From: Pseudanabaena sp. lw0831
Lineage (GTDB): Bacteria; Cyanobacteriota; Cyanobacteriia; Pseudanabaenales; Pseudanabaenaceae
NCBI RefSeq assembly: GCF_016584665.1
Contig: NZ_BBJB01000073.1
Span: forward strand, 1 to 64,000
Length of the DNA: 64,000 nucleotides
Direction of reading: 5' to 3'
The position numbers and the translations under genes are program-made. Positions 1 through 8,175 of the stretch are shown here, piece after piece. The notes under the pieces are model-generated. The model ran no database searches and had not been told where the DNA came from. It saw nothing but the letters and a program-made list of their open reading frames with translations. Numbering within the stretch: position 1 is the first letter of the stretch; each line of letters opens with the position of its first letter.

Positions 1-41
1 CCCGCCACACCATTTTTTGGCTTTATTTAATTAGCAATCTG

Positions 42-215
42 TTAGTTAAAAAACAAGCGATCAACAATCAAAGCCACGACCGTAGCAAAAGCAGTCACCC
101 CGATCGCTACAAAAATATTTTGACCTTGGCTGACACTAAAACAAGCAACTGCTCCTGCTCCCAAACCTGCTGTAACTGCGGCAACTACAGGATCTTTAGT
201 TGATTTATTATACAT
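42..215 (-). CDS. Small two-helix membrane protein, hypothetical
   Basis: This is an open frame of 57 codons plus stop, read on the minus strand from an ATG at 215-213. The protein starts MYNKSTKDPV and is followed by two hydrophobic stretches: a Gly/Ala/Val-rich one at about residues 10-28, and a second at about 34-52 just before a short VDRLFFN tail. It would sit in a membrane as a helical hairpin. I do not recognise a family. Small membrane proteins of this kind are common in cyanobacteria, and the frame uses HIP1-type codons (GCG ATC GGG). No clear Shine-Dalgarno sequence is visible and nothing upstream suggests an operon, so the call rests on composition alone. Confidence 0.5.
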   Translation of the reverse strand: MYNKSTKDPVVAAVTAGLGAGAVACFSVSQGQNIFVAIGVTAFATVVALIVDRLFFN

Positions 216-375
216 TTTTTAAAATACCGATTATTTAGATAAAAATTTTTGATGCTTAATGATTGCTAGCCTACAGTAGCCACTCAAATCCGTTGATAGT
301 TCTCAATAATTCTTCTTGCTAGCCAGCATTTTCGTAATATTCAGTTACATAACAAATGCCGCGATCTTTCGTAAC

Positions 376-404
376 ACAAAGTCGGCGCTAAGCGCCGACT
401 TTGT
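376..404. repeat. GC-rich palindrome, core GGCGCT-A-AGCGCC
   Basis: Perfect inverted repeat with 14-bp arms (ACAAAGTCGGCGCT and its complement) around one base, followed by CTTTTC. It lies in the 313-bp gap before ycf39. The gap otherwise holds AT-rich sequence and no gene that I can see. It is one of the palindromes described in the findings. Confidence 0.85.
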
Positions 405-528
405 CTTTTCGGTTAGGTTACTGTCTACAGATAGATATCGCGATCGCTAGTATCGCTTACCAAAAGTTGTCACCAAATATCTGTTAGATTTATATATGTT
501 TACAAAGTCAATTTAATAAAAAAATTTT

Positions 529-1482
529 ATGAGCTTACTGATCGTCGGTGCGACAGGTACATTAGGTCGTCAAATCACCCGTCACGCACTGGATCGGGGG
601 CTGAAAGTTAAATGTTTTGTTCGTTATCCTAAAAAAGCAAACTTCCTCAGAGAATGGGGTGCAGATATAGTCGCAGGCAACCTGAACAATGTCCAAAGTT
701 TAGATGACGCGCTAGAAGGGGTCACTGAAGTTATTGACGCAGCCACAACTCGCGCTACGGGATCGATGCGCATTAAAGATGTCGATTGGCTTGGTAAAGT
801 TTCATTGATCCAAGCTGCCGAACGCGCTAAAGTTGAACGTTTCGTCTTTTTCTCGATTCTCAATGCTGAAAAATATCCTAATGTCCCACTGATGGACATC
901 AAGCATTGCACCGAAAAATTTCTAGCATCCACCGATCTTAACTACACCATTCTCAAGCCCTGTGGATTTTTCCAAAACTTGATTGGGGAATATGCGATCC
1001 CCATCCTAGAAAATCAAACAATCTGGATCGGCGGCGAATCTTCACCGATCGCTTACATGAACACTCAAGACATCGCTAAGTTTGCCGTTCGCGCCTTAAC
1101 TGTCAAAGAAACTGAGCGTCAATCCTTTGCGATCGCAGGGTCTAAAGCATGGCAGCCTAGCGAAATCATCAAGCTCTGTGAAAGAATGTCGGGACGTACC
1201 AGAAAAACTGCCAACATGCCCATCGGATTGCTACGATTTGCCCGTAAAGTTGCTCTTGGTTTTGAATTTGGCTGGAGCTTTGCCGAGCGAATGACCTACG
1301 CTGAAGTCCTCGCCAGTGGTATTCCTCTTGATGCAGACATGAAGGAAACCTACAAAATATTCGGTTTGGAAGAAGAAGATATGACTACTCTTGAATCCTA
1401 TATGCAGGATTACTTTAGCCGCATCCTTAAGAAGTTGAAAGAGTTAGATTACAAAGAGCCAAAAATCAAAGCTCCTTTTTAG
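529..1482 (+). CDS. ycf39: Ycf39, NmrA/SDR-type photosystem II assembly factor
   Basis: The 317-residue protein begins MSLLIVGATGTLGRQ, the GxxGxxG dinucleotide-binding loop of atypical short-chain dehydrogenases. It continues with the features of Ycf39/HCF244: an FVFFSIL strand at about residue 107, VPLMDIKHCTEKFL near 118-131, SPIAYMNTQDIAKFAVRA near 180-197, and a C-terminal LKKLKELDY. In cyanobacteria, Ycf39 works with high-light-inducible proteins and chlorophyll synthase to deliver chlorophyll to newly made D1 during photosystem II reaction-centre assembly. Length and motifs agree well with what I remember of Synechocystis Slr0399. It stands alone on the plus strand and is followed by a large palindromic element rather than another gene. 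No good Shine-Dalgarno is visible, but the ATG is followed directly by the Rossmann motif, which fixes the start. Confidence 0.93.
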   Translation: MSLLIVGATGTLGRQITRHALDRGLKVKCFVRYPKKANFLREWGADIVAGNLNNVQSLDDALEGVTEVIDAATTRATGSMRIKDVDWLGKVSLIQAAERAKVERFVFFSILNAEKYPNVPLMDIKHCTEKFLASTDLNYTILKPCGFFQNLIGEYAIPILENQTIWIGGESSPIAYMNTQDIAKFAVRALTVKETERQSFAIAGSKAWQPSEIIKLCERMSGRTRKTANMPIGLLRFARKVALGFEFGWSFAERMTYAEVLASGIPLDADMKETYKIFGLEEEDMTTLESYMQDYFSRILKKLKELDYKEPKIKAPF

Positions 1483-1508
1483 AATCCAGAGCTGTGTGTG
1501 TACCAGCA

Positions 1509-1631
1509 ATTCTCATTATAAAAATAGGTTTTGCTGCAAGTCAGCCAAAGGCTGACTTGCAGCAAAACCTATTTTGGAGTTTTCAGCGCCTACGGCGCTG
1601 GAAACTCCAAAATAGGTTTCATAATGAGAAT
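1509..1631. repeat. Nested multi-hairpin palindromic element
   Basis: The outer arms ATTCTCATTAT (1509-1519) and ATAATGAGAAT (1621-1631) enclose two hairpins. The first has 26-bp perfect arms (from AAAATAGGTTTTGC to its complement). The second has 15-bp arms with the core GGCGC-type sequence around TAC. A third copy of AAAATAGGTTT lies before the right outer arm. The near-identical sequences AGCTGTGTGTG (1490-1500) and AGCTATGTGTG (1632-1642) flank the element as direct repeats. Confidence 0.85.
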
Positions 1632-1767
1632 AGCTATGTGTGTGCTTTGTAAATCCTCTACTTTGAGACTTTGTTGCTATATTTGAAGTAGCAGACATAA
1701 AAACAGCTTACAAGCAACATTCGATTGACGAGTGGTAACAAACCAAATAAACCCAATAATTTAAATC

Positions 1768-2067
1768 ATGAGTAAATCACCATTAGACGCTTTCTTTATT
1801 GGTAGAGCCACTGCTGAGGCTGTAATTGATCGCATTGAAGAAACGGTAACTGATGCCCTAAGTGCCTTAGGTAAATTTGATGCCGAACAACGCGAACAGA
1901 TCCGTACTTTCGTCGAAGCAATCTTAGAAAAAGCCGAAAACCAAAAGGGAACTGTGACAACAGAAGATGGCGATATTGCTCCAGATGAGTTGCAAGAAAC
2001 CATTGATAATCTTCGTGCCGAAATTGCTCAACTAAAGTCTGAATTACAGCAATATCGAGACCAATAA
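1768..2067 (+). CDS. Conserved cyanobacterial small protein, DUF6825-like
   Basis: The 99-residue acidic protein has no signal peptide or membrane helix. An N-terminal helix (about 5-40, containing AFFIGRATAEAVIDRIEE and ALSALGKFDAEQREQ) is followed by an acidic linker and a C-terminal coiled coil (about 70-97, EIAQLKSELQQYRDQ). This pattern matches a small family restricted to cyanobacteria and plastids that I recall as DUF6825, sometimes described as thylakoid-associated. Its molecular function is unknown to me. It is a single gene, ended by an AAAGAG...CTCTTT hairpin at about 2070-2092 and by the GC-rich terminator at 2111-2133. Confidence 0.8.
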   Translation: MSKSPLDAFFIGRATAEAVIDRIEETVTDALSALGKFDAEQREQIRTFVEAILEKAENQKGTVTTEDGDIAPDELQETIDNLRAEIAQLKSELQQYRDQ

Positions 2068-2110
2068 AAAAAGAGCGCTTGGCACTCTTTTCTGTGGATT
2101 CTTTATAATT

Positions 2111-2133
2111 AAAGCCCCGCGATGCGGGGCTTT
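2111..2133. terminator. Bidirectional GC-rich terminator
   Basis: AAAGCCCCGC, loop GAT, GCGGGGCTTT: a perfect 10-bp stem between convergent genes (the DUF6825-like gene and the nucleoside transporter). A-runs and T-runs on both sides allow it to serve both strands. Confidence 0.85.
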
Positions 2134-2140
2134 GATATTT

Positions 2141-3679
2141 TTAACGAGCTGTAGGTAGAGAAGGTGATGCTTTAGGTGATGCAGTGGGCAAAGGACTAAT
2201 ATTATTTGGCGAAGTAGTTGGCGACGCACTTGGCGATGGCTTAACTTGCTCTGGTACAGCTTTTTTCTTTTCCCCCAAAATGCTAGGGTTTCCATTATCA
2301 AATACACCTGCAATGCAGGCAATCATTAAGGTTGCCAATGTACCAGCGAATAGAGCTTTCCAACCCAACTCCGAAATATCCTTACGCCGAGACGGAATTA
2401 ATGCGATCGTGCCACCAACAAATATTCCGACCGATGCAAGGTGAGCAAAACCCGATAGGGCATAACTCACAATAATTACGGTGCGACTACTAAGCTCTCC
2501 TGCTAATGCGGCTCGTCCTAGTTCATTGTAAGGAGGAATAGCTGTTTCTAGTAGTCTTCTACCAATAATTACCGAAGCCTGCCAAGAATCATCGGCAGAA
2601 ATACCTGTAAGCAGAGTTAGTGGATAAAACAGAAACCCCTGAATATTGGGTAAAGTAACAACCTTAAAAACGTCACCAACAGGGGAAGGTAAAGCAGCTA
2701 GCCAGCCAAACATCTGATTTAGTAAATACACCAAACCAACAATTAGAATCAAAACAGCAGCAATTGAGGCACTCATTTTTACGCCATCTAATGCACCTAA
2801 AATAGCTGCATCCATGGGGCTAACGCGCTTCATAACCTCACCACCCGCTGACTTTAATTCATCATCAGCATTATTGTCTGCAACTTGCTGCGCTAACTTG
2901 GATATACCTCCCATCGTCTCAGGCACAGTTGTTTCAGGTACTAATATCTTTGACAATACAAAACATGCAGGTATAGCCATAATCGAAGCCGACACCAAAT
3001 GCCCCAAAATATTTGGAAAAACAGCCTCTAATGCACGAACATAAATAGCCAATACTGAAGAAGCCGCTGTACCAAAGCAACAAGCCAATATTGCACATAA
3101 TTCACTACGGGTCATTGTTGGTAAATACGGCTTTACAACAATAGCAGCCTCAATTCCGACAAAAATATTCGCTGACCCACTCAGAGCTTCTGCTCCACTT
3201 AGCTTCATGGTGCGCTCAAACACCCAACCAAAAAAATCGACAATTACGCGAATAACTCCCAAATTTTCTAATAGAGCCATCAAGCCAGAAAAGAAAATAA
3301 CCGCAGGAAAAGTACTTAATGCAAACATAGTTGTGACTCGGACGGCACATAGACTGCTAGTAATATTTCCTAAACCTCTAGGAAGGGTTGGACAGATACC
3401 GCTTTTAGGGGCAGCAGCCACCATAAATGAATTTCTGCCGAATATAAACTGCGCTCCTTCTTCTGCGGCATCAAAGGCAACATTAAGCAAATTGCTAAAA
3501 GCTTCTAGAGCAGACTTAGTTGGCTCAAACTGAAATACTAGAAATCCCAGCACTAGCTGCAAGCCAATACCCCAGATAATGACGCGCCAAGGGATGATTC
3601 GGCGATCTTCGGAGAAGATCCAAGCCACAAAGCACAAGCCAAAAATGCCAAAGAAAGAAACAAAATTTAGGTAGGTCAT
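2141..3679 (-). CDS. Concentrative nucleoside transporter (NupC/CNT family)
   Basis: Polytopic membrane protein of 512 residues if the ATG at 3679 is used (MTYLNFVSFFGIFG). An upstream TTG at 3718 would add 13 residues, so the start is uncertain. The sequence has the CNT order: N-terminal helices, a gate region with FALSTFPAVIFFSGLMALL, the conserved ALSGSANIFVGIEAAIVVKPYL segment, MTRSEL, and the second repeat with LTGISADDS. Members of this family import nucleosides using a Na+ or H+ gradient across the inner membrane. An unusual C-terminal tail of about 45 residues is rich in Pro/Ser/Thr (PSPSASPTTSP-type repeats) and probably disordered. The gene is convergent with its neighbour and shares its terminator. 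Confidence 0.88.
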   Translation of the reverse strand: MTYLNFVSFFGIFGLCFVAWIFSEDRRIIPWRVIIWGIGLQLVLGFLVFQFEPTKSALEAFSNLLNVAFDAAEEGAQFIFGRNSFMVAAAPKSGICPTLPRGLGNITSSLCAVRVTTMFALSTFPAVIFFSGLMALLENLGVIRVIVDFFGWVFERTMKLSGAEALSGSANIFVGIEAAIVVKPYLPTMTRSELCAILACCFGTAASSVLAIYVRALEAVFPNILGHLVSASIMAIPACFVLSKILVPETTVPETMGGISKLAQQVADNNADDELKSAGGEVMKRVSPMDAAILGALDGVKMSASIAAVLILIVGLVYLLNQMFGWLAALPSPVGDVFKVVTLPNIQGFLFYPLTLLTGISADDSWQASVIIGRRLLETAIPPYNELGRAALAGELSSRTVIIVSYALSGFAHLASVGIFVGGTIALIPSRRKDISELGWKALFAGTLATLMIACIAGVFDNGNPSILGEKKKAVPEQVKPSPSASPTTSPNNISPLPTASPKASPSLPTAR

Positions 3680-3827
3680 GGGCGTTTGAGGGTGAGATTC
3701 GTCAACATAGAGAGCCAAAGCAAAAAAGCAATCAGAAGGCTAATTAAAAAGTAAATTGGTTTTACGGTTGCAAAATCTAATCAAAATGTTATGATAATGA
3801 ACGCTTCAAACCATGTCATTTAGCTAA

Positions 3828-4133
<306 letters not shown>

Positions 4134-4225
4134 CACTATTTAACTAGTTACAGAGGAGCGTTTTCCGAACGGTATTAACTAAGAGTATTTAGGTATCTCA
4201 TAGCACTGCTGGTTTTGCTTGTCTT

Positions 4226-4234
4226 TGCTATAAT
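4226..4234 (+). promoter_or_regulatory. Extended -10 promoter
   Basis: TGCTATAAT is an exact extended -10 element (TGn-TATAAT). No good -35 hexamer lies 16-18 bp upstream, as expected for extended -10 promoters. Predicted transcription would start at about 4241, well ahead of the ATG at 4416. Confidence 0.55.
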
Positions 4235-4240
4235 TCGGTT

Positions 4241-4415
4241 CGGACAACAATCAATATAGGATTCGTTACTTTGGGGTTGCGGTCTTACGGTATTTTGTCG
4301 GAAGTCCGAAACAGTCGGGCAGGTTGCAGGATAATCGCTTTTCCCTACAGTTCTACGTCTGCGATCTTTGAGCTTTTCTCAACCTGTCCAGCTTATAGCT
4401 GCGAGTTACATCTAG
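4241..4415 (+). ncRNA. Candidate structured RNA or long 5' leader
   Basis: About 175 nt between the predicted start site and the DUF7219-like ATG can form strong structure. GGGCAGGTTG (4318-4327) pairs with CAACCTGTCC (4380-4389) over ten positions with one G-U pair. ATCGC and GCGAT pair inside this stem, and CAGCT-TAT-AGCTG (4389-4401) follows. I could not match it to 6S, SRP, tmRNA, RNase P or the Yfr RNAs that I know. It may be an independent small RNA or a regulatory leader. Confidence 0.35.
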
Positions 4416-4649
4416 ATGTCTAATCCTGATAAAGATAGATTCTTGAACCCTATATCTAATTTTAGAGGCGAATTTTCGCCACAAAATTTAGCGTTTAATG
4501 CTAACCTGCAAGAGTTTACTAATCGTATTTCGATCATCTGTGCCTTAGAAACTGGTGGTAAGATTTCTTCAAATGAAGCTTATCAACAGATCAAGGAACT
4601 CTGGAACAAGTTGGATACATCCAGACAAAATCTTTTGGGCGACGACTAA
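4416..4649 (+). CDS. Small conserved cyanobacterial protein, DUF7219-like
   Basis: The 77-residue soluble protein has a conserved central part (GEFSPQNLAFNANLQEF, then ICALETGGKISSNEAYQQIKELW). This recalls a short cyanobacterial family I remember as DUF7219, with members of 70-80 residues whose function I do not know. The ATG at 4416 is preceded by only a weak GAG Shine-Dalgarno, so translation may depend on the structured leader upstream. The gene is followed by 340 bp without a gene, then by crhR in the same orientation. No membrane segment or catalytic motif is evident. Confidence 0.7.
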   Translation: MSNPDKDRFLNPISNFRGEFSPQNLAFNANLQEFTNRISIICALETGGKISSNEAYQQIKELWNKLDTSRQNLLGDD

Positions 4650-4991
4650 TTTATCTTAAGATTTTATCTTGGAAGGCTATCTCAGAGTAGACTATCAACT
4701 TTTTTCCCCCATACCATAGTCATAAATCTACTAAAAGATTGTTTACAATCTTTAACAAAGGTTTATACTAGAAATAATTAACTTCATTTTGCTGATTTCT
4801 CCCATTGCATGACTATCCAAAGCAATCTAATCTTTGGAAGCTGAGGTTTTCATCGAAAAACTCTTTTTAAACCGCTTAAAATTTAGGGCAGAGATGTCCT
4901 TCGGCTTTGTTAGTGATTGTTTATCCCGTGCGATTGGCAGAATAGGCGAACTGTTCTTAGAACAAATTTGCTGCAAATCTTAGGATCATCC
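4650..4991 (+). other. Gene-free leader region of the RNA helicase gene
   Basis: There is no convincing gene here. A hairpin AAAGATTG-TTTA-CAATCTTT lies at 4734-4753. CrhR mRNAs of other cyanobacteria have long, cold-responsive 5' untranslated regions. By analogy this stretch may hold the promoter and leader, but I cannot identify the promoter with confidence. Confidence 0.35.
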
Positions 4992-6530
4992 ATGCCCTCA
5001 TCTTTTCTTTCTCTCGGTATTTCTGAAGCACGAGTTGCTAAGCTCGAATCCATCGGCTTTACAGAGCCTACTGCTATTCAAGAGCAGGCTATTCCTCAAC
5101 TGCTCGCAGGAGCAGATGTACTAGGTCAAGCGCAGACTGGTACTGGTAAAACAGCAGCTTTTGCCCTGCCAATTTTGGAGCGGTTGGATCTTAATAGTGA
5201 TTCATTGCAAGCACTAATTTTGACTCCAACTCGCGAATTGGCTATTCAAGTTGGTCAGGCTATTCGTAGTTTTAACACCAAGCCAGGTGCAAAAATCCTG
5301 ACTGTGTATGGTGGATCTGACATCAGTCGCCAAATGATTCAATTGGAGCGCGGTGTTCATGTGGTTGTCGGTACTCCTGGCCGAGTAATCGATTTAATGG
5401 AGCGCGGCAAACTCAAATTAGAAAACCTTTCTTGGTTTGTTCTTGATGAAGCTGATGAAATGCTCAATATGGGTTTCATTCAAGATGTAGAGAGGATTTT
5501 GGTTACGACTCCTTCTACTAAGCAGAGTACTTTCTTCTCAGCTACCATGCCACCTGCAGTCAAACGCTTGGTGAAGAACTTCTTGAAATCACCTGTTACT
5601 GTCAAGGTTGAGAGTCAAGACTCTACGCCTACTCGCATTGACCAACAGATTTATCTAGTTCCCTATCACCTCACTAAAGAAGAAGCTCTGTTGCCTATTC
5701 TGGAATATGAAGCGCCAACCTCAGCACTCATCTTTGTGCGTACTAAGGATTCAGCTAGCCGATTGACTGAAGTTCTACAGTCTTGTGGGCATAGTGTCGA
5801 TGAGTATCATGGCAACCTTTCCCAGTCTCAGCGCGAAGCTCTGTTACGTCGCTTCCGCAATCAACAAGTTCGTTGGGTTGTTGCAACTGACATTGCTGCG
5901 CGTGGTCTAGATATTGATGGGTTGACTCACGTATTTAACCTCGATATTCCTGATGATCCTGAGCGTTATGTTCATCGTATTGGTCGGACTGGTCGCGCTG
6001 GTAAGAAAGGTATTGCGATCACCTTGATTTCTGGAAAAGAGCGTTACAAGTTGCGTCAATTAGAGCAGCAAGTTGGTATGCCTCTTCCTCCTCAGCCATT
6101 GCCTAATGTCGCTCAAATTCAAGAGCGCCGCATTGGTCGCTTCACGGAACAAATCTTAGAAGCATTGACAGGTGAGCGTTTGGCTTCTTTCTTACCTTTG
6201 GTATCGCAATTGGTTGAGGATTATGACCCTCAAGCGATCGCTGCTGCGGCTTTGCAACTGGCTTATACCCAACTGCAATCTGATAAATCTGAACAAGCTG
6301 CATTGCAAGTGTTGGCTAAGCAACCTCACAACCCTGAGGGTGGTCGTGGTCGCGATCGCGATGGCGGCGGCGGTGGTTCTTACAGTGGTAGACCCATCAA
6401 GCGCGGTCAAGGCGGAAATGGGGCTCGCTCTGGTCGTGATGGCGGTGGTCGTGATGGTGGCGGATATGACTCGCGCCGTTCTTCTGCTGGACGCGATCGC
6501 GCACCTATTCCTGCTCCTGTTAAGTACTAA
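4992..6530 (+). CDS. crhR: DEAD-box RNA helicase, CrhR-like
   Basis: The 512-residue protein starts at ATG 4992, with AGGA at 4982-4985 as ribosome-binding site. A longer frame from a TTG at 4917 is rejected because its extra 25 residues are not family-like. All DEAD-box motifs are present in order: AQTGTGKTA, PTRELA, GTPGR, DEAD, SAT, ATDIAARGLDI and HRIGRTGRAG. The segment after the core (EALTGERLASFLPLV and DYDPQAIAAAALQLAY) matches Synechocystis CrhR, the redox- and cold-regulated helicase that unwinds and anneals RNA. The last roughly 50 residues are Gly/Arg/Asp-rich RGG-type sequence, typical of RNA-binding tails. The gene is followed by two hairpin terminators. Confidence 0.92.
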   Translation: MPSSFLSLGISEARVAKLESIGFTEPTAIQEQAIPQLLAGADVLGQAQTGTGKTAAFALPILERLDLNSDSLQALILTPTRELAIQVGQAIRSFNTKPGAKILTVYGGSDISRQMIQLERGVHVVVGTPGRVIDLMERGKLKLENLSWFVLDEADEMLNMGFIQDVERILVTTPSTKQSTFFSATMPPAVKRLVKNFLKSPVTVKVESQDSTPTRIDQQIYLVPYHLTKEEALLPILEYEAPTSALIFVRTKDSASRLTEVLQSCGHSVDEYHGNLSQSQREALLRRFRNQQVRWVVATDIAARGLDIDGLTHVFNLDIPDDPERYVHRIGRTGRAGKKGIAITLISGKERYKLRQLEQQVGMPLPPQPLPNVAQIQERRIGRFTEQILEALTGERLASFLPLVSQLVEDYDPQAIAAAALQLAYTQLQSDKSEQAALQVLAKQPHNPEGGRGRDRDGGGGGSYSGRPIKRGQGGNGARSGRDGGGRDGGGYDSRRSSAGRDRAPIPAPVKY

Positions 6531-6541
6531 TTTATCAACTC

Positions 6542-6574
6542 CATTTAAAGTGTCGCTTTGCAGCACTTTAAATG
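6542..6574 (+). terminator. Hairpin after crhR
   Basis: CATTTAAAGTG and CACTTTAAATG form a perfect 11-bp stem with an 11-nt loop containing GCTTTGC, twelve bases after the crhR stop codon. Confidence 0.7.
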
Positions 6575-6578
6575 AGAT

Positions 6579-6625
6579 ATCTATATAGAAAAAACTTTAA
6601 TTCTTAACGTTTTTTCTATATAGAT
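6579..6625. terminator. Second long AT-rich hairpin
   Basis: ATCTATATAGAAAAAAC (6579-6595) pairs perfectly with GTTTTTTCTATATAGAT (6609-6625): a 17-bp stem with a 13-nt loop. It lies immediately after the previous hairpin, giving a tandem arrangement. It may stop readthrough on both strands or be part of an RNA element. Confidence 0.7.
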
Positions 6626-6803
6626 GAAAGGGATTCACCCGATCGCTTGATATCTATAATCTGTAACTTAAAAGACAATCTTAAATAAGTAATCGCAGCC
6701 CAAGCCATTTGTAGAAGGTTCTTTAACAAAGAATTCTCTCAGACGGCTTGGGTTGTATATTTTATTGCTCATTCATTGGTCATTTATTGGTCATATTGGA
6801 GTC

Positions 6804-8066
6804 ATGCAGTCCTTAACTACCTTCTCAAACCTTGATACGCACCTTCGCAAAAATCTGACTGCGGTTTTTTGGGCTGGTCTATTTTTCTGGTCGAGCATGG
6901 CATCACAGTTGCCGACCTTACCGCTTTATATCCGCAGTTTGACACAGTCATTTGATCAAATCGGGATCATCATGGGTTCTTTTGCGATTGGGTTGCTCGT
7001 ATGTCGTTCCTACCTTGGCAAGCTTTCTGATCGCAAAGGTAGACGCTACACAATGAGAATTGGGTTGATCGTGGCGGCAATAGTTCCCTTATGCTATGCC
7101 TTATTACCATCTATCCCTTTATTGATATTATTTCGCGCAATTCATGGAATTAGTATTGCGGCGTTTGCGGTGAGCTATAGTGCCTTAGTCTCAGACCTTG
7201 CGCCAATTGAGCAACGTGGCGAAATAATTGGCTATATGAGCTTAGTAAATCCTTTGGGTTTGGCTTTTGGCCCTGCGATCGGTGGCTTGATGCAAGAGAC
7301 TTGGGGATATCAACCTCTATTTATTACTGCCTCTTTGCTTGCGTTTGCGGGATTGTTGTTGACAACTCTAATTGAAGACGAAGGTAGTGAACGCGATCGC
7401 AAAATCGCCACAGCATCTATAGTAAAGCCAAAATTTTGGCAGACTTTCCTTAATCCTAGAGTGAGAATTCCTTCTACAGTTTTGTTGCTGGTTGGCTTAT
7501 CCTTTGGGACACTCAGTGCTTTTATGCCAATTTTGATGCAGCAGAAGCATATTGCCCTGAATGCAGGTTTATTCTATATGGCCGCAGCTTTGTCTGGATT
7601 TATCATTCGCTTCCCTGTTGGAAGGCTAAGTGATGAGTGGGGTCGTGGTATCTTCATTTCGATTGGCATCTTCTTTTACGGATTATCGATGGCGATCATC
7701 TATTTTGCTAGCCATGATTATGAATTTTTACTATCAGGAATTGCGGAAGGAATCGGTTCAGGAATTGTGATTCCTGCGATCGTGGCATTGCTTGCCGATC
7801 GCACGGTTCCACAAGAGCGCGGCTATGTATTTGGCATGACATGGATCGGCTTTGATGTGGGGATCGCTGTTGCTGGACCAATTATGGGCAAGATGATTAG
7901 CTTTGTAGGCATCACCAATATCTTCGCGATCGCTACTGGGCTTTGCATTGTAGGACTGGTTGTTTTTGCTACGCAGTCTAACAAAACCGTACATGAGTCG
8001 TTTAGATTTGCGATCGGTAAGTCAAGCGATCGCTATGCGATCAAGTCAGCAACAGTTTCCTCTTAA
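6804..8066 (+). CDS. Major facilitator superfamily transporter
   Basis: The 420-residue protein has twelve predicted membrane helices. The MFS loop motif lies between helices 2 and 3 (GKLSDRKGRRYTM, near residue 75), with a related GRLSDEWGRG in the second half. The ATG at 6804 (MQSLTTFSNLD) is preferred over an in-frame TTG at 6753. GGAG lies very close upstream at 6798-6801. The sequence resembles drug or multi-substrate efflux members (DHA1-type), but no substrate can be inferred. The TAA stop overlaps the left arm of a long GC-rich palindrome that probably ends transcription. Confidence 0.85.
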   Translation: MQSLTTFSNLDTHLRKNLTAVFWAGLFFWSSMASQLPTLPLYIRSLTQSFDQIGIIMGSFAIGLLVCRSYLGKLSDRKGRRYTMRIGLIVAAIVPLCYALLPSIPLLILFRAIHGISIAAFAVSYSALVSDLAPIEQRGEIIGYMSLVNPLGLAFGPAIGGLMQETWGYQPLFITASLLAFAGLLLTTLIEDEGSERDRKIATASIVKPKFWQTFLNPRVRIPSTVLLLVGLSFGTLSAFMPILMQQKHIALNAGLFYMAAALSGFIIRFPVGRLSDEWGRGIFISIGIFFYGLSMAIIYFASHDYEFLLSGIAEGIGSGIVIPAIVALLADRTVPQERGYVFGMTWIGFDVGIAVAGPIMGKMISFVGITNIFAIATGLCIVGLVVFATQSNKTVHESFRFAIGKSSDRYAIKSATVSS

Positions 8067-8103
8067 AGATGAGAGGCGGCGCTTCGCGCCGCCTCTCATC
8101 TTT
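8065..8103. terminator. Long palindrome between convergent genes
   Basis: An 18-bp perfect stem, AAAGATGAGAGGCGGCGC with its complement, closed by a TTC loop and followed by TTTTT. It starts within the MFS stop codon and lies downstream of fbp on the other strand. It carries the recurrent GGCGC-TTC-GCGCC core. Confidence 0.9.
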
Positions 8104-8131
8104 TTGGTTTTAAGAACTTTTTTGAAAGCTC

Positions 8132-8162
8132 TTGGTTCGGGTTTGAGCGTAAAGCGCTGTAA
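8132..8162 (+). repeat. 31-bp dispersed repeat, copy 1
   Basis: The sequence reads TTGGTTCGGGTTTGAGCG, then TAAAGCGCTG and TAA. An inverted second copy at 10807-10837 has the same pattern with four substitutions (consensus TTGGTTCGGnnTTGAGCG followed by YAAAGCGCTG). It sits in the gap between the MFS gene and fbp. Confidence 0.6.
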
Positions 8163-8175
8163 GAAAGCAATGTCC

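Noticed and set aside
1516-1698. 60-residue frame on the minus strand after ycf39
   Set aside because: It is almost entirely the nested palindrome and only exists because the palindrome lacks stops in that frame.
4241-4415. Identification as 6S RNA or SRP RNA
   Set aside because: The SRP consensus around GGAAG is absent, and the overall fold does not show the large central bubble expected of 6S RNA. I keep it only as an unassigned candidate.
4917-4991. 25-residue N-terminal extension of the RNA helicase from TTG
   Set aside because: The ATG at 4992 has a good AGGA ribosome-binding site and fits CrhR homologues. The extension does not resemble the family.
6172-6588. Overlapping frames on both strands in the crhR 3' end
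   Set aside because: They mirror the Gly/Arg-rich codons of the helicase tail. Composition is unlike real protein.
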